DNA from: MFD01275-c22 sp963705885
GTDB taxonomy: Bacteria; Actinomycetota; Actinomycetes; JACCUZ01
DNA length: 64,000 nucleotides
Direction of reading: 5' to 3'
Assembly (NCBI GenBank): GCA_963705885.1
Contig: OY970120.1
Location: forward strand, 1,116,001-1,180,000
Of this stretch, positions 1 through 8,130 are shown piece after piece (positions within the stretch are counted from its first letter, which is position 1; every line of letters begins with the position of its first letter). The notes under the pieces were generated by a model that saw nothing but the letters and a program-made list of their open reading frames with translations, ran no database searches and was not told the origin of the DNA. The position numbers and the translations under genes are program-made.

Positions 1-461
1 ACGCCGGCCACGACGCCCAGGGTGTCCAGCGCCGCGGAGCCCTTGAGCACCAGGAGGGCCACGCCCAGGACGCCGACCAGCCCGGCGACCACGGTCCGGG
101 GCTGCAGCCGCTGGCCGAGCAGCAGCACGGACAGGCCGGCGACGAGCAGCGGCTGCACGGCCCCGAGCGTGGCGGCGACCCCGCCGGGCAGCCGGTAGGC
201 GGCGAGGAACAGCAGCGCGAAGAAGATGCCGATGTTCAGGGCGCCGAGTACGGCGGCCTTGGCCCACCAGACGCCCCGCGGGAGCACCCGCGTCGCGGCG
301 AGGAGCAGCAGCCCGGCGGGCAGCGCGCGCACCGTCGCGTCCAGGAGCGGACGGCCGGGCGGCAGCAGCTCGGTGGTGACGACGTACGTGGTCCCCCACG
401 CGGCCGGCCCGAGCGCCGTGAGCCCGACCACCCGCCATGTGGAGCCGGTCGTGGTGGTCAT
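1..461 (-). CDS. EamA/DMT-family transporter, 3' end cut by window edge
   Basis: Only the N-terminal part (153 residues) lies in the window. It reads as alternating hydrophobic helices with short basic loops, including a segment like GVAATLGAVQPLLVAGLSVL, typical of the first EamA repeat of drug/metabolite transporters. The ATG start is at 461-459 with GGAGG just upstream. It is transcribed divergently from the MarR gene at 623, with an AT-rich palindrome between them, so MarR control of an exporter is the likely arrangement. The substrate cannot be told from sequence. Confidence 0.85.
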   Translation of the reverse strand, partial: MTTTTGSTWRVVGLTALGPAAWGTTYVVTTELLPPGRPLLDATVRALPAGLLLLAATRVLPRGVWWAKAAVLGALNIGIFFALLFLAAYRLPGGVAATLGAVQPLLVAGLSVLLLGQRLQPRTVVAGLVGVLGVALLVLKGSAALDTLGVVAG

Positions 462-491
462 GGTGCCTCCGAGAGCGAGAACCTTACACGG

Positions 492-515
492 ATGTATCTT
501 AGTAGTAAGATATAT
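492..515. promoter_or_regulatory. Palindromic operator between EamA and MarR genes
   Basis: TATCTTA (495-501) and TAAGATA (506-512) are perfect inverted repeats with a 4-bp spacer, in an AT-rich patch of a very GC-rich genome. Two more pairs (492/515 and 493/514) extend the symmetry past one mismatch. Size and position between divergent genes fit a MarR dimer operator that also overlaps promoter elements (TATATA at 511-516). Confidence 0.7.
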
Positions 516-622
516 ACGCTCGCAACGAGTCGGCGTCAAGGGGCCGATGCGGCCGGGGACCGGGGCTTGCTGGCTGAGCAGATGCCTCATGAACCCCTTA
601 GTCGTGAGGTAATCTGCTGGCC

Positions 623-1111
623 GTGATCAGGGACGGCGTGGACGGCATCCTCGACCAGTGGCACCGGGAGCGCCCCGACCTGGACGTGTCGGCCATCGGG
701 GTCTTCGGGCGGATGGCCCGGCTCTCCCGCACCCAGCGGCTCGCCAGCGAGGCCCGGCTGGCGCGGCTCGGCATCAACAGCGTGGACTTCGACGTGCTGG
801 CCACCCTGCGGCGCTCCGGCGCGCCCTACGCCCTCACCCCGAGCGAGCTCGCCGGCGCCGTCATGGTCACGTCGGGCGGCATGACCGGGCGCATCGACCG
901 CCTCGCCGCCGCCGGCCACGTCGTGCGCGAGCAGGACCCGCGCGACCGGCGCAGCGTCACCGTCCGCCTCACCGACGCGGGCTTCGCGACGATCGAGGAG
1001 GCGGTGGTCCTGCACCTGGCCGCGGAGGAGGAGCTGTTGAGCCCGCTCACCGACGCGGAGCGCCGCCGCCTGGCCGCCCTGCTGCGCAAGCTGCTCAGCG
1101 CGCGCGGCTAG
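623..1111 (+). CDS. MarR-family transcriptional regulator
   Basis: A 162-residue winged-helix protein of normal MarR length. The wHTH spans about residues 65-125, with the wing signature REQDPRDRRSVTVRLTDAG, the family's usual DxRxxxxxLT-like motif. N- and C-terminal helices would make the dimer interface. The GTG start at 623 is preceded by GAGGT at 605-609. The gene diverges from the EamA transporter and probably represses it and itself through the palindrome at 492-515. The ligand is unknown. Confidence 0.92.
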   Translation: MIRDGVDGILDQWHRERPDLDVSAIGVFGRMARLSRTQRLASEARLARLGINSVDFDVLATLRRSGAPYALTPSELAGAVMVTSGGMTGRIDRLAAAGHVVREQDPRDRRSVTVRLTDAGFATIEEAVVLHLAAEEELLSPLTDAERRRLAALLRKLLSARG

Positions 1112-1157
1112 CCGTCCTGACCCTGGGACAGCCCGGCGCCCGGCCCCGGCCGCGGGC

Positions 1158-3968
1158 TCAGGGGCCGGCCGAGTGCTCGTCGGTCATCAGCGCGGCCAGC
1201 CCCGAGCGGGACTTCAGCCCGAGCTTGGTCAGGATGTTCGACACGTGGTGCTCGACCGTCTTGCGCGAGAGGAACACGGCGTTGGCGATCTCGGGGTTGC
1301 TCGCCCCGGTCGCGACGAGCCGGGCGATCTCCCGTTCCCGCGCCGTGAGCAGGTCCACCGGGCTCGCGCCCTCCGCGTGCGGCGCCCGACGCCAGGCCCG
1401 GACGCCGGCCGACCGCAGCAGGCGACGGGCCAGCCCCAGCTCCGTGGTGGCGCCCATCTGCTCGGCGTCGCTGCATGCGCGCGTCAGGACGTCCACGGCA
1501 CGTCCCCTGTCGGACTCCAGGAGCACCCGCGCGTGGTCGAGCCGGGCCCACAAGCCCTCCAGGTGCATGTCCTGGCGGCGCGCCTCGACCACGACGCCGT
1601 CGAGAGCGTCGCCCGCGCCCGGGTCGTGCGCGGCCGCCGCGATCGTCGCCTCGGCCCAGCGCGCCCAGAACACGGCGTGGGCGTCGACCCGGTTGACCTC
1701 GGCGCGCGCCGCGAGGTCCTCGGCGACCCGGACGTCGCCCACCCGCGCGAGGCTCTGGGCGCACCGGAGCAGGGCCTCCGCCTGGCAGCGCCGGCAGCCG
1801 GCGGCACGTGCGTCGGCGAGGGTCGCGGCGACCGACTCCCGCACCGCCTCCTCCTCGCGCCCGGGGTCCGCCCGGCTCAGGATCGTGGCCCGCTCGAGGT
1901 GGGCGTGCATGCGGAAGTGGGGGTTGGGCTCGGCGCCGGCCGCTGCACGCAGCTCGGCGGCGGCGCGCTGCCAGCTCCCGGTGCTGAGCTCGAGGAGCCA
2001 GGTCACGGTCACCCCGAAGGCACGGACGGGAGTGACGTCGCTGACGCGTGACCCGAGTGCCGCGCACTCACCGACCAGGTCAGCGGCCTCGGCCAGTCGG
2101 CCCATCGACACGAGCACCCGGGCGAGCGTCGTGCCCACCTGCAGCGCCGACTCGGGGAGCACACGCTGCTGGCACAGGTCCCAGGCGTGCCGCAGGCGCT
2201 GCTCGGCGGCGAGGTTGCGACCGAGGAACCGCAGGGCCATCGCGCCCTCGATGAGCGCCTGGACCATCAGCCGGTCGTCCACCCCGGCGGACACGGCGGC
2301 CAGCTCCTCGGCGAGGGCGAGCATCAGCTCGGGGTCGTCCGAGGTGAGTGCGCCCTCCATCGCCGCGTGGGCCGCGCCCATCCACGCGCGCCGCGCGTCG
2401 ACGCCGACGCGCTCGATGCCCGCCGAGCCGACGTGCGCGCGCACCATCTCCAGCGCGCGCGCCGCCGTGAGCCGGGAGCTCTGCGGGTCCCCGTCCCCGT
2501 AGCGCTGCAGGACGGCCTCCTGTGTGAGCACCTCGGCGGCCAGGAGGTCGTCTTCGAAGGCGTGGGCCCGCGCCCGGTCCAGGTGGACGCGCGCATCCTG
2601 GTGCCGGGCCAGTGCCGTCGCCGAGGCGGACGCCCGAAGAGCCGCCCTGGCGACGACCGCGTCGGAGCGGCCGACGGACGGTCGGCCGGCCCAGATCCGG
2701 TAGGCCTCCTCGTGCGCCCCGAGCTCGGAGGCCAGCTCGCCGAGCAGCGCGAACAGCGTGTCGTCGGTCGTGGTCCCGGTCGCCGCCTCGTCCGCGACCG
2801 CGACGAGGCGGCTGAGCCCGGCGCTGCCGAGCAGCCGGCGCCTCGGGGACCGAGCCAGCCGCAGCGCCAGCGGGACCGGCGCGGTGCCTCCTGCCCGCAG
2901 GTGGTCGAGCGCCTCGAGGAGTGCTGCCGCGTCGTCGCCCGCCTCCTGCTCGAGCCGACGGCCCCAGAGACGGTGCAGCCGTCGCGCGCGCCCGTCGGAC
3001 ACGGTGCGCCCGACGGCCTCGCGGATCAGGTCGTGCGCCACGTCGACCCCGGCCGTCGTCCGGGCGGCCAGGCCGGCGCGCTCGGCGCCGTGGGCGGCCC
3101 GGGTGACCCGCTCACCCGGCCAGTCGTAGAGGGCCCCGACGTCTCCAAGGGTCAGCGGGTGACCCGTCACCGCGAGCAGCGCCATGACGGCCTCGGCGTC
3201 CTCACCCGCGCTCAGCAGGCGATCTCCCACGACGCGGTCGACGCCCTCGTCCGCGCCTTCCTGGCTCACGAGGAGCTGCATCCAGAAGGGTGAGCCCTCT
3301 GCGCGGCGCCACACGAGGGCTGCGCGCTCGTCGTCGAGGCCCGGGGCCAGGTCCCGCGCCAGGCGGGAGCCGTCGCCCTCGGCGAGGGGGCCCAGGGCCA
3401 CCGAGGCGAACCGCTGGGGCCCGAGCAGGTCGCTCAGCGACTCGCGCAACGACCTCGTCCCGTCCGCGGGCCGGCTCGCGACCACGAGCGCCACCGGCTG
3501 TCCTGCCGCGTGGGCGGCCCGCAGCAGGTAGTGGAGCAGGGCGGCGGTGACCTCGTCGGCCCAGTGGAAGTCGTCGACCACGACCAGGGTCGGCCCCAGG
3601 CCGGCCAGCGCGCCGTACGACGCCTCGAAGAGCCGCACCCGGTCCACGGGTCCACCGGTGGGTGCCGGGCCGAAGGCCAGCGTGCCGACGGGTTCCCCCG
3701 CGTCGGGCACGTCCCGCAGGCGCTGCAGCAGCGAGCGCACCGTGGCCAGGGGGATGCGCCGCTCCAGCTCGTAGCCGCGCAGCCGGACCACCTCGGTGGT
3801 CGCGAGCCGCGGCAGCCGCGGCAGGAGCTCGTCGAGGAGACGGGTCTTGCCCGACCCGGGGTCGCCGACCAGCAGCGCGGCCACGGGACCCGCGCGGGCG
3901 TCGAAGCGGGAGAGCAGCCCCTCGAGGACCGCCATCTCCTGCTCACGCCCGACGAAGCGTGCCCCCAC
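1158..3968 (-). CDS. Large ATP-binding LuxR-family regulator (AAA_16/TPR/HTH)
   Basis: A 936-residue protein of the MalT/LAL architecture. The N-terminal AAA ATPase has Walker A GDPGSGKT (residues 35-42) and a Walker B region LVVVDDFHWADE. A long alpha-helical, TPR-like middle follows. The C-terminal LuxR HTH reads LLTAREREIARLVATGASN...SRKTVEHHVSNILTKLGL. The GTG at 3968 is the first possible start, since an in-frame TAA lies four codons upstream. It is divergent from the small lipoprotein gene at 4119, which it may control. The inducer is unknown. Confidence 0.92.
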   Translation of the reverse strand: MGARFVGREQEMAVLEGLLSRFDARAGPVAALLVGDPGSGKTRLLDELLPRLPRLATTEVVRLRGYELERRIPLATVRSLLQRLRDVPDAGEPVGTLAFGPAPTGGPVDRVRLFEASYGALAGLGPTLVVVDDFHWADEVTAALLHYLLRAAHAAGQPVALVVASRPADGTRSLRESLSDLLGPQRFASVALGPLAEGDGSRLARDLAPGLDDERAALVWRRAEGSPFWMQLLVSQEGADEGVDRVVGDRLLSAGEDAEAVMALLAVTGHPLTLGDVGALYDWPGERVTRAAHGAERAGLAARTTAGVDVAHDLIREAVGRTVSDGRARRLHRLWGRRLEQEAGDDAAALLEALDHLRAGGTAPVPLALRLARSPRRRLLGSAGLSRLVAVADEAATGTTTDDTLFALLGELASELGAHEEAYRIWAGRPSVGRSDAVVARAALRASASATALARHQDARVHLDRARAHAFEDDLLAAEVLTQEAVLQRYGDGDPQSSRLTAARALEMVRAHVGSAGIERVGVDARRAWMGAAHAAMEGALTSDDPELMLALAEELAAVSAGVDDRLMVQALIEGAMALRFLGRNLAAEQRLRHAWDLCQQRVLPESALQVGTTLARVLVSMGRLAEAADLVGECAALGSRVSDVTPVRAFGVTVTWLLELSTGSWQRAAAELRAAAGAEPNPHFRMHAHLERATILSRADPGREEEAVRESVAATLADARAAGCRRCQAEALLRCAQSLARVGDVRVAEDLAARAEVNRVDAHAVFWARWAEATIAAAAHDPGAGDALDGVVVEARRQDMHLEGLWARLDHARVLLESDRGRAVDVLTRACSDAEQMGATTELGLARRLLRSAGVRAWRRAPHAEGASPVDLLTAREREIARLVATGASNPEIANAVFLSRKTVEHHVSNILTKLGLKSRSGLAALMTDEHSAGP

Positions 3969-4026
3969 GCCGCCAGGTTAGGTCGGGTCCTGCCGGTGCG
4001 ACACCCCGAGCCGACGGGCCTGACGG

Positions 4027-4071
4027 GTGGGTGAGTTCCCCGATGTTCCGCGCGACCCCCGTTCCTAACGT
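4027..4071 (+). promoter_or_regulatory. Putative LuxR-type site and -10 box upstream of small lipoprotein
   Basis: An imperfect palindrome GTGGGTGAGTTCCCCGATG (4027-4045) lies 20 bp upstream of a TAACGT -10 box (4066-4071). A related element (ATGGGAAGTCCGCCCGATG, 8060-8078) sits at nearly the same distance from TAGCGT before the monooxygenase at 8131. Both genes neighbour LuxR-family regulators. Binding is inferred, not shown. Confidence 0.35.
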
Positions 4072-4118
4072 CGCAGGTGACCGGGACCCGCCGGGTCCCC
4101 GCACACAGGAGGTCCACC

Positions 4119-4343
4119 ATGAACGCCCAGCACATCCGCACCGCCGCCGCCGCCCTGCTGGCCCTGTCCGCCGCCGCCGGACTGGCCGCCTGCGGCGAGG
4201 AGGTCCAGCTCGCCCCCGCCGCCAGCGCGCAGGAGCAGGTCAAGCCGCGCGAGCACCAGGCCTACAAGGACCTGCTGGACAACGAGCGCGAGGGGGACCG
4301 GGTCGTGAAGCCGTTCGAGCACATGGGGAGGCAGTCCAGCTGA
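4119..4343 (+). CDS. Small lipoprotein, unknown function
   Basis: A 74-residue protein with a short basic N-terminus, a hydrophobic Ala/Leu stretch and the lipobox LAAC (Cys25), then a charged tail rich in Glu, Gln and Lys. The ATG is at 4119, behind a strong AGGAGG (4107-4112). An upstream in-frame start at 4077 lacks such a site. The protein is probably exported and lipid-anchored. No family was recognised. It diverges from the AAA-LuxR regulator, so control by that protein is likely. Confidence 0.72.
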   Translation: MNAQHIRTAAAALLALSAAAGLAACGEEVQLAPAASAQEQVKPREHQAYKDLLDNEREGDRVVKPFEHMGRQSS

Positions 4344-4403
4344 GGTCGTCGGCAGCGCGGGCCGGTCCTCGGGCGGCCGGCGGGGCGAGCGCAGGTCACC
4401 GGC

Positions 4404-5246
4404 TCAGCGGGAGCCGTCCGTGTCCCGCTCCCACAGCACCGGGAACAGGGGGTGGTCCATCTCGGCCCCCGCCGGCAGCTCGTCGCGCAGGCCGGGGAAC
4501 TCCGGCGACGTGCGCCACCCGCGTGGCGCGTGGCGCACGTCGCCGCCGAGGAAGCGCACCGAGAACGCGCGCCGGCGACGTTCGGCGCCACCTGCCGCGT
4601 GCAGCGTCAGCATGTGGAAGAAGACGGCGTCGCCCGGCTCCATCTCCCAGCCGACGATGCGGAACGCCGAGCGGTCGGCGTCGACGTCGGGCAGGTCGGC
4701 GAGGCTGCCCTCCGGGAACCACTTGGCCTGCTCGTCGAGGAAGGTGCGCGGCATCAGCCACGGGCCGAGGTGCGAGCCGGCCACGAACTCCAGGGTCGAC
4801 TCGCGCGACACCGGGTCGACCGGCATCCACATCGAGGCGTTCTGCCGGCCCTCGACGTTGTAGTAGGGCTGGTCCTGGTGCCACGGCGTGCGCTGGCGGG
4901 TGCCGGGCTCCTTCACGAGCATGTGGTCGTGGAAGAGCCGGACCCGGTCGGTGCCCATCAGCGCGCCGGCGACCGCGGCGGCCGGTGAGGCGCGGATGAA
5001 CGTCTCGTACTCGGGGATGCGCTCCCAGTTGCAGAAGTCCTCGACGAACCGTCCGGCGTCCGAGTCGGCACTCGCGACGCCCGCAAGCGGACCCGGTTCT
5101 CGCAGGTTGCGCTCGATGCCCGCGGCGACCAGCTCCACCTCGTCGGCCGTGAAGAGGCCGCGCACGACGACGGCCCCGTCCGCGCGGTAGTCGTCGACAG
5201 CCTGCTGGTCGACCTCGGCTGCCCGCGGTCCGGCGGCGTGGGTCAC
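4404..5246 (-). CDS. Phytanoyl-CoA dioxygenase (PhyH)-family Fe(II)/2-oxoglutarate oxygenase
   Basis: A 280-residue protein. The iron-binding HxD is WHQD (His123, Asp125), the distal His is probably His216 in MLTLHAAGG, and an Arg in RAFSVRF (about 231) would bind 2-oxoglutarate. An EPGDAVFF strand precedes the distal His, as in PhyH enzymes. The GTG start at 5246 overlaps the stop of the upstream peroxiredoxin gene (GTGA), so the two are translationally coupled. The substrate is unknown. Family members hydroxylate lipids, amino acids and natural products. Confidence 0.88.
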   Translation of the reverse strand: MTHAAGPRAAEVDQQAVDDYRADGAVVVRGLFTADEVELVAAGIERNLREPGPLAGVASADSDAGRFVEDFCNWERIPEYETFIRASPAAAVAGALMGTDRVRLFHDHMLVKEPGTRQRTPWHQDQPYYNVEGRQNASMWMPVDPVSRESTLEFVAGSHLGPWLMPRTFLDEQAKWFPEGSLADLPDVDADRSAFRIVGWEMEPGDAVFFHMLTLHAAGGAERRRRAFSVRFLGGDVRHAPRGWRTSPEFPGLRDELPAGAEMDHPLFPVLWERDTDGSR

Positions 5247-5908
5247 GCGTCGACGGTCGGCTGCGGCACGATGCGGATGTAGGGCTTCGGCTCCTTCCAG
5301 GATCCGAAGATCTTCTTGGCCTCGTCGTTGGAGACCGCCCCGGCGATGATGACGTCGTCGCCCGGCTTCCAGTCGACCGGCGTCGAGACCCGGTGCTTGG
5401 CAGTGAGCTGGAGCGAGTCGACGACGCGCAGCACCTCGTCGAAGTTGCGCCCGGTCGTCATCGGGTAGACGAGCACGAGCTTGACCTTCTTGTCGGGCCC
5501 GATGACGAAGACGTTGCGCACGGTCTGGTTGTCGGCGGGCGTGCGCGTGCCGCTGTCACCGGACGTGCTGGCCGGCAGCATGCCGTAGAGCTTGGACACG
5601 GCGAAGTCGTTGTCGCCGATGATCGGGTAGTTGGGCCGGGCGCCCTGGGTCTCCTCGATGTCGTCGGCCCAGCCCTTGTGGTCCTCGGTCGCGTCGACCG
5701 AGAGGCCGACGATCTTCACGCCGCGCTTGTCGAACTCGGGCTTGAGCATCGCCATGCGGCCCAGCTCGGTCGTGCAGACCGGAGTGAAGTCCTTGGGGTG
5801 GGAGAACAGCACCGCCCACGAGTCGCCGATCCAGTCGTGGAAGCTGATGCGGCCTTCGCTGGTGTCGGCCTCGAAGTCGGGCGCGGTGTCGCCGATCTGC
5901 AGTGCCAT
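5243..5908 (-). CDS. 1-Cys peroxiredoxin (Prx6 type)
   Basis: A 221-residue peroxidase. The peroxidatic motif is DFTPVCTTEL with Cys45, and no other cysteine is seen, so an external thiol must resolve it. The C-terminal extension (DWKPGDDVIIAGAVSNDEA) is typical of Prx6/AhpC-like 1-Cys enzymes. The ATG at 5908 is preferred over a longer start at 5941, because AGAGGGGA lies just before it and homologs begin MxLQIGDxAPDF. The last bases overlap the PhyH-type gene start. Confidence 0.93.
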   Translation of the reverse strand: MALQIGDTAPDFEADTSEGRISFHDWIGDSWAVLFSHPKDFTPVCTTELGRMAMLKPEFDKRGVKIVGLSVDATEDHKGWADDIEETQGARPNYPIIGDNDFAVSKLYGMLPASTSGDSGTRTPADNQTVRNVFVIGPDKKVKLVLVYPMTTGRNFDEVLRVVDSLQLTAKHRVSTPVDWKPGDDVIIAGAVSNDEAKKIFGSWKEPKPYIRIVPQPTVDA

Positions 5909-5978
5909 GACGGTCCCCTCTGCTCCTATGACTGCGGACATCCCGAACCTACGACGGCTTGCCGCCGCGGTCGATCCC

Positions 5979-6620
5979 TCATGGCGTAGGTGGGTCGGCG
6001 GGGGGTCGGAACCTCGCGACGAGCGCCGCCGACTCGGCGTCCCCGTCGGCCGCGAGACCGGCCACGACGCCGTCGATGTCAGCGTTCGTCCGGTTCTGGC
6101 TGAGCTTGAGCTTTGCCTCGACGCGGTCGACCAGCAGCTCGAGGCCGACGATGGCGCGCAGCTGGCCCGCGTAGTAGCGCTCCGGGATGTCGTCGACGCT
6201 CCACGGGTGATCGCGGCCGCGCTCGTGGCGCTCGGTCAAGCGCCGGACGAGGGCGTCGAGCCACTGCAGGTCGTCGTGGACGACGAGCTCGCCGTAGACG
6301 TGGACGGTGGTGTAGTTCCAGGTCGGCACCACTCGGCCGTGCTCGGACTTCGTGGCGTACCACGACGGGCTGATGTAGCTGTCCGGGCCGTTGGCGATCA
6401 CCATGGCCGGGCCGATCGGCGAGCGCCTCCACTGGTCGTTGTTGCGCGCGACGTGACACAGCAGCGCGCCGTGCTCGCCCCGGTCGGGGTCGTAGACCAT
6501 CGGGAGGAACGTCGCGACGAGCCCGGTCTCGGTGGCGGTGACGAGGTCCGCCGCCCGCAGGTCCGTCAGGAGCTCGCGGGTGGTCGGCTCGTCGGCCGCG
6601 AAGTGCCGGGGGACATACAT
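5979..6620 (-). CDS. PaiB-family FMN-binding protein
   Basis: A 213-residue protein matching the PaiB/FMN-binding split-barrel family. It begins MYVPRHF and carries the characteristic ISPSWYATKSEHGRVVPTWN and HVYGEL segments. PaiB of Bacillus is a negative regulator of sporulation and protease genes, and many actinobacterial homologs are of unknown role. The ATG is at 6620. It is separated by 22 bp from the DUF2254 gene upstream on the same strand and may be co-transcribed with it. Confidence 0.88.
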   Translation of the reverse strand: MYVPRHFAADEPTTRELLTDLRAADLVTATETGLVATFLPMVYDPDRGEHGALLCHVARNNDQWRRSPIGPAMVIANGPDSYISPSWYATKSEHGRVVPTWNYTTVHVYGELVVHDDLQWLDALVRRLTERHERGRDHPWSVDDIPERYYAGQLRAIVGLELLVDRVEAKLKLSQNRTNADIDGVVAGLAADGDAESAALVARFRPPADPPTP

Positions 6621-6642
6621 GACTCACATCCTCGCCGATGGC

Positions 6643-7944
6643 TCAGCCGGCGACGGCGCGCAGCACCGCGTCCGCATGCCGTCGTACGGGCTCGAGGTCG
6701 GCCGGCTGCGGCATCGCCCGCTCGGACTCGGCGAGGACCAGCCGCACCTGCTCGGCGATGACCGCCCGGTCGGCGTCGACGGTGGTGAAGCCGGCTACGG
6801 CGTGCAGGCCGCGCAGCAGCGCTCGCATGACCCGCGGGTCGCGGGCACCGCTGCGGCGGATCTGCGCGCAGGCCAGGTCGAGGTAGTAGCCGAGGTCGCG
6901 CGCCGGCACGACGACGCGCACCGTGCCGGTGGCGTCGCGCAGCAGCTGGCTGCCGAGCGGTCGCCGGACCAGCGAGGCCAGCACGACGGCGAGGTGCTGC
7001 ACGGCCTGGACCGCGGTGTAGGGGTCGTTGACCGCCGGCGACACCGCCTTGGTCCCGATGTCGGCGAGCTGGCGGACGCCGAACGCCGCGTCCTGCTCCA
7101 TCGTGCGCTCGAACCCCACGCGGATCGACGGGCGCAGGACCGACGAGAGCTCGGCGGCGTCGGGCGGCACCTGCTCCGGAGAGGCGCGCCAAGCCCACAC
7201 GAGCGGCGAGCCGGCGATGACGTGCTCGCCGACCATGGTGGTCCCGGCCAGCACCACGTCGTGGTCGACGGCCGACCGCAGCAGGACGTCGGGGTGCACC
7301 GTCTGGACGTACCCCGAGGCGTACGACGGCAGCGCGACCGCCCAGACCGGCGGCTCGGGCACCGGCTCGCCCGTGACGCCCTCGGTCGCGAGGTCGTGCT
7401 CGATGACGTGCAGGGTGTGGCGCTCGGCCTGGCGCATCACCTCGTCGACCTGGATCGAGTGGACGAGGTGATGGACGAAGAACACCAGCGTCAGCAGGCA
7501 GGCGAAGAGCAGCACCAGCGCCCCGGTGACCGCGAGCCGCGGGAAGTCGTCGGTGCGCCGGCCCTCCGAGATGCCGACCGTGTAGAGCCCGGCGGTGCTG
7601 TAGGTGAAGGTCGCGACGAACACGCTGAGCACGACCTGGTTGACGCGGTCTCGCAGGAAGCTGTGCAGCAGGCGCGGGGAGTACTGCGTCGACGAGAGCT
7701 GCAGCGCGACGACCGTCAGGCCGAGCACGAGGGCGATGACGGTGATCATCGTGCTGGCGATGCCGATGAGCAGGGTCCGCGCGTCGTCGGACGTGCCCTG
7801 GAACATGACGCGGTCGAACGCTGACCCCGGCGGGATCTCGATCAGGGAGAGAACCGAGCCGGCGATCAGCGCCAGCACGACCGCAACCGACGGGAGCGCC
7901 CAGAGGGCACCCCGCAGGTACTCCCACGCCGCCTCGCGCCGCAT
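6643..7944 (-). CDS. DUF2254 integral membrane protein
   Basis: A 433-residue protein with four predicted membrane segments in the first ~150 residues and a long soluble C-terminal domain. The first part includes the family hallmark GLTVVALQLSSTQYSPRLLHSFLRD. A typical segment in the second half is IGTKAVSPAVNDPYTA. The length is normal for DUF2254. The function of this family is unknown. The start is ATG at 7944. Confidence 0.88.
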   Translation of the reverse strand: MRREAAWEYLRGALWALPSVAVVLALIAGSVLSLIEIPPGSAFDRVMFQGTSDDARTLLIGIASTMITVIALVLGLTVVALQLSSTQYSPRLLHSFLRDRVNQVVLSVFVATFTYSTAGLYTVGISEGRRTDDFPRLAVTGALVLLFACLLTLVFFVHHLVHSIQVDEVMRQAERHTLHVIEHDLATEGVTGEPVPEPPVWAVALPSYASGYVQTVHPDVLLRSAVDHDVVLAGTTMVGEHVIAGSPLVWAWRASPEQVPPDAAELSSVLRPSIRVGFERTMEQDAAFGVRQLADIGTKAVSPAVNDPYTAVQAVQHLAVVLASLVRRPLGSQLLRDATGTVRVVVPARDLGYYLDLACAQIRRSGARDPRVMRALLRGLHAVAGFTTVDADRAVIAEQVRLVLAESERAMPQPADLEPVRRHADAVLRAVAG

Positions 7945-8025
7945 CGGTGACCCGCTTCCGCCGACCGACGATCAGCGTCTCCCTCGCCACCCGGGCCCGT
8001 CAATCACACCGCCAGGCCGGGCGGC

Positions 8026-8105
8026 GTGGGTAGTTCTACCCAGTGCAGCAGCCGCGCAGATGGGAAGTCCGCCCGATGCGCGCAGGTGCCGTCGGTTCCT
8101 AGCGT
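8026..8105 (+). promoter_or_regulatory. Palindromes and -10 box upstream of the flavin monooxygenase gene
   Basis: A perfect palindrome GGGTAG-TT-CTACCC occupies 8028-8041. A second, weaker site (8060-8078) lies 21 bp before the likely -10 box TAGCGT (8100-8105). The second site aligns with the one before the lipoprotein at 4119. The LuxR regulator encoded downstream (9251) is the obvious candidate binder. Confidence 0.4.
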
Positions 8106-8130
8106 GGTCGGGACACCACCTGGAGGAGCC

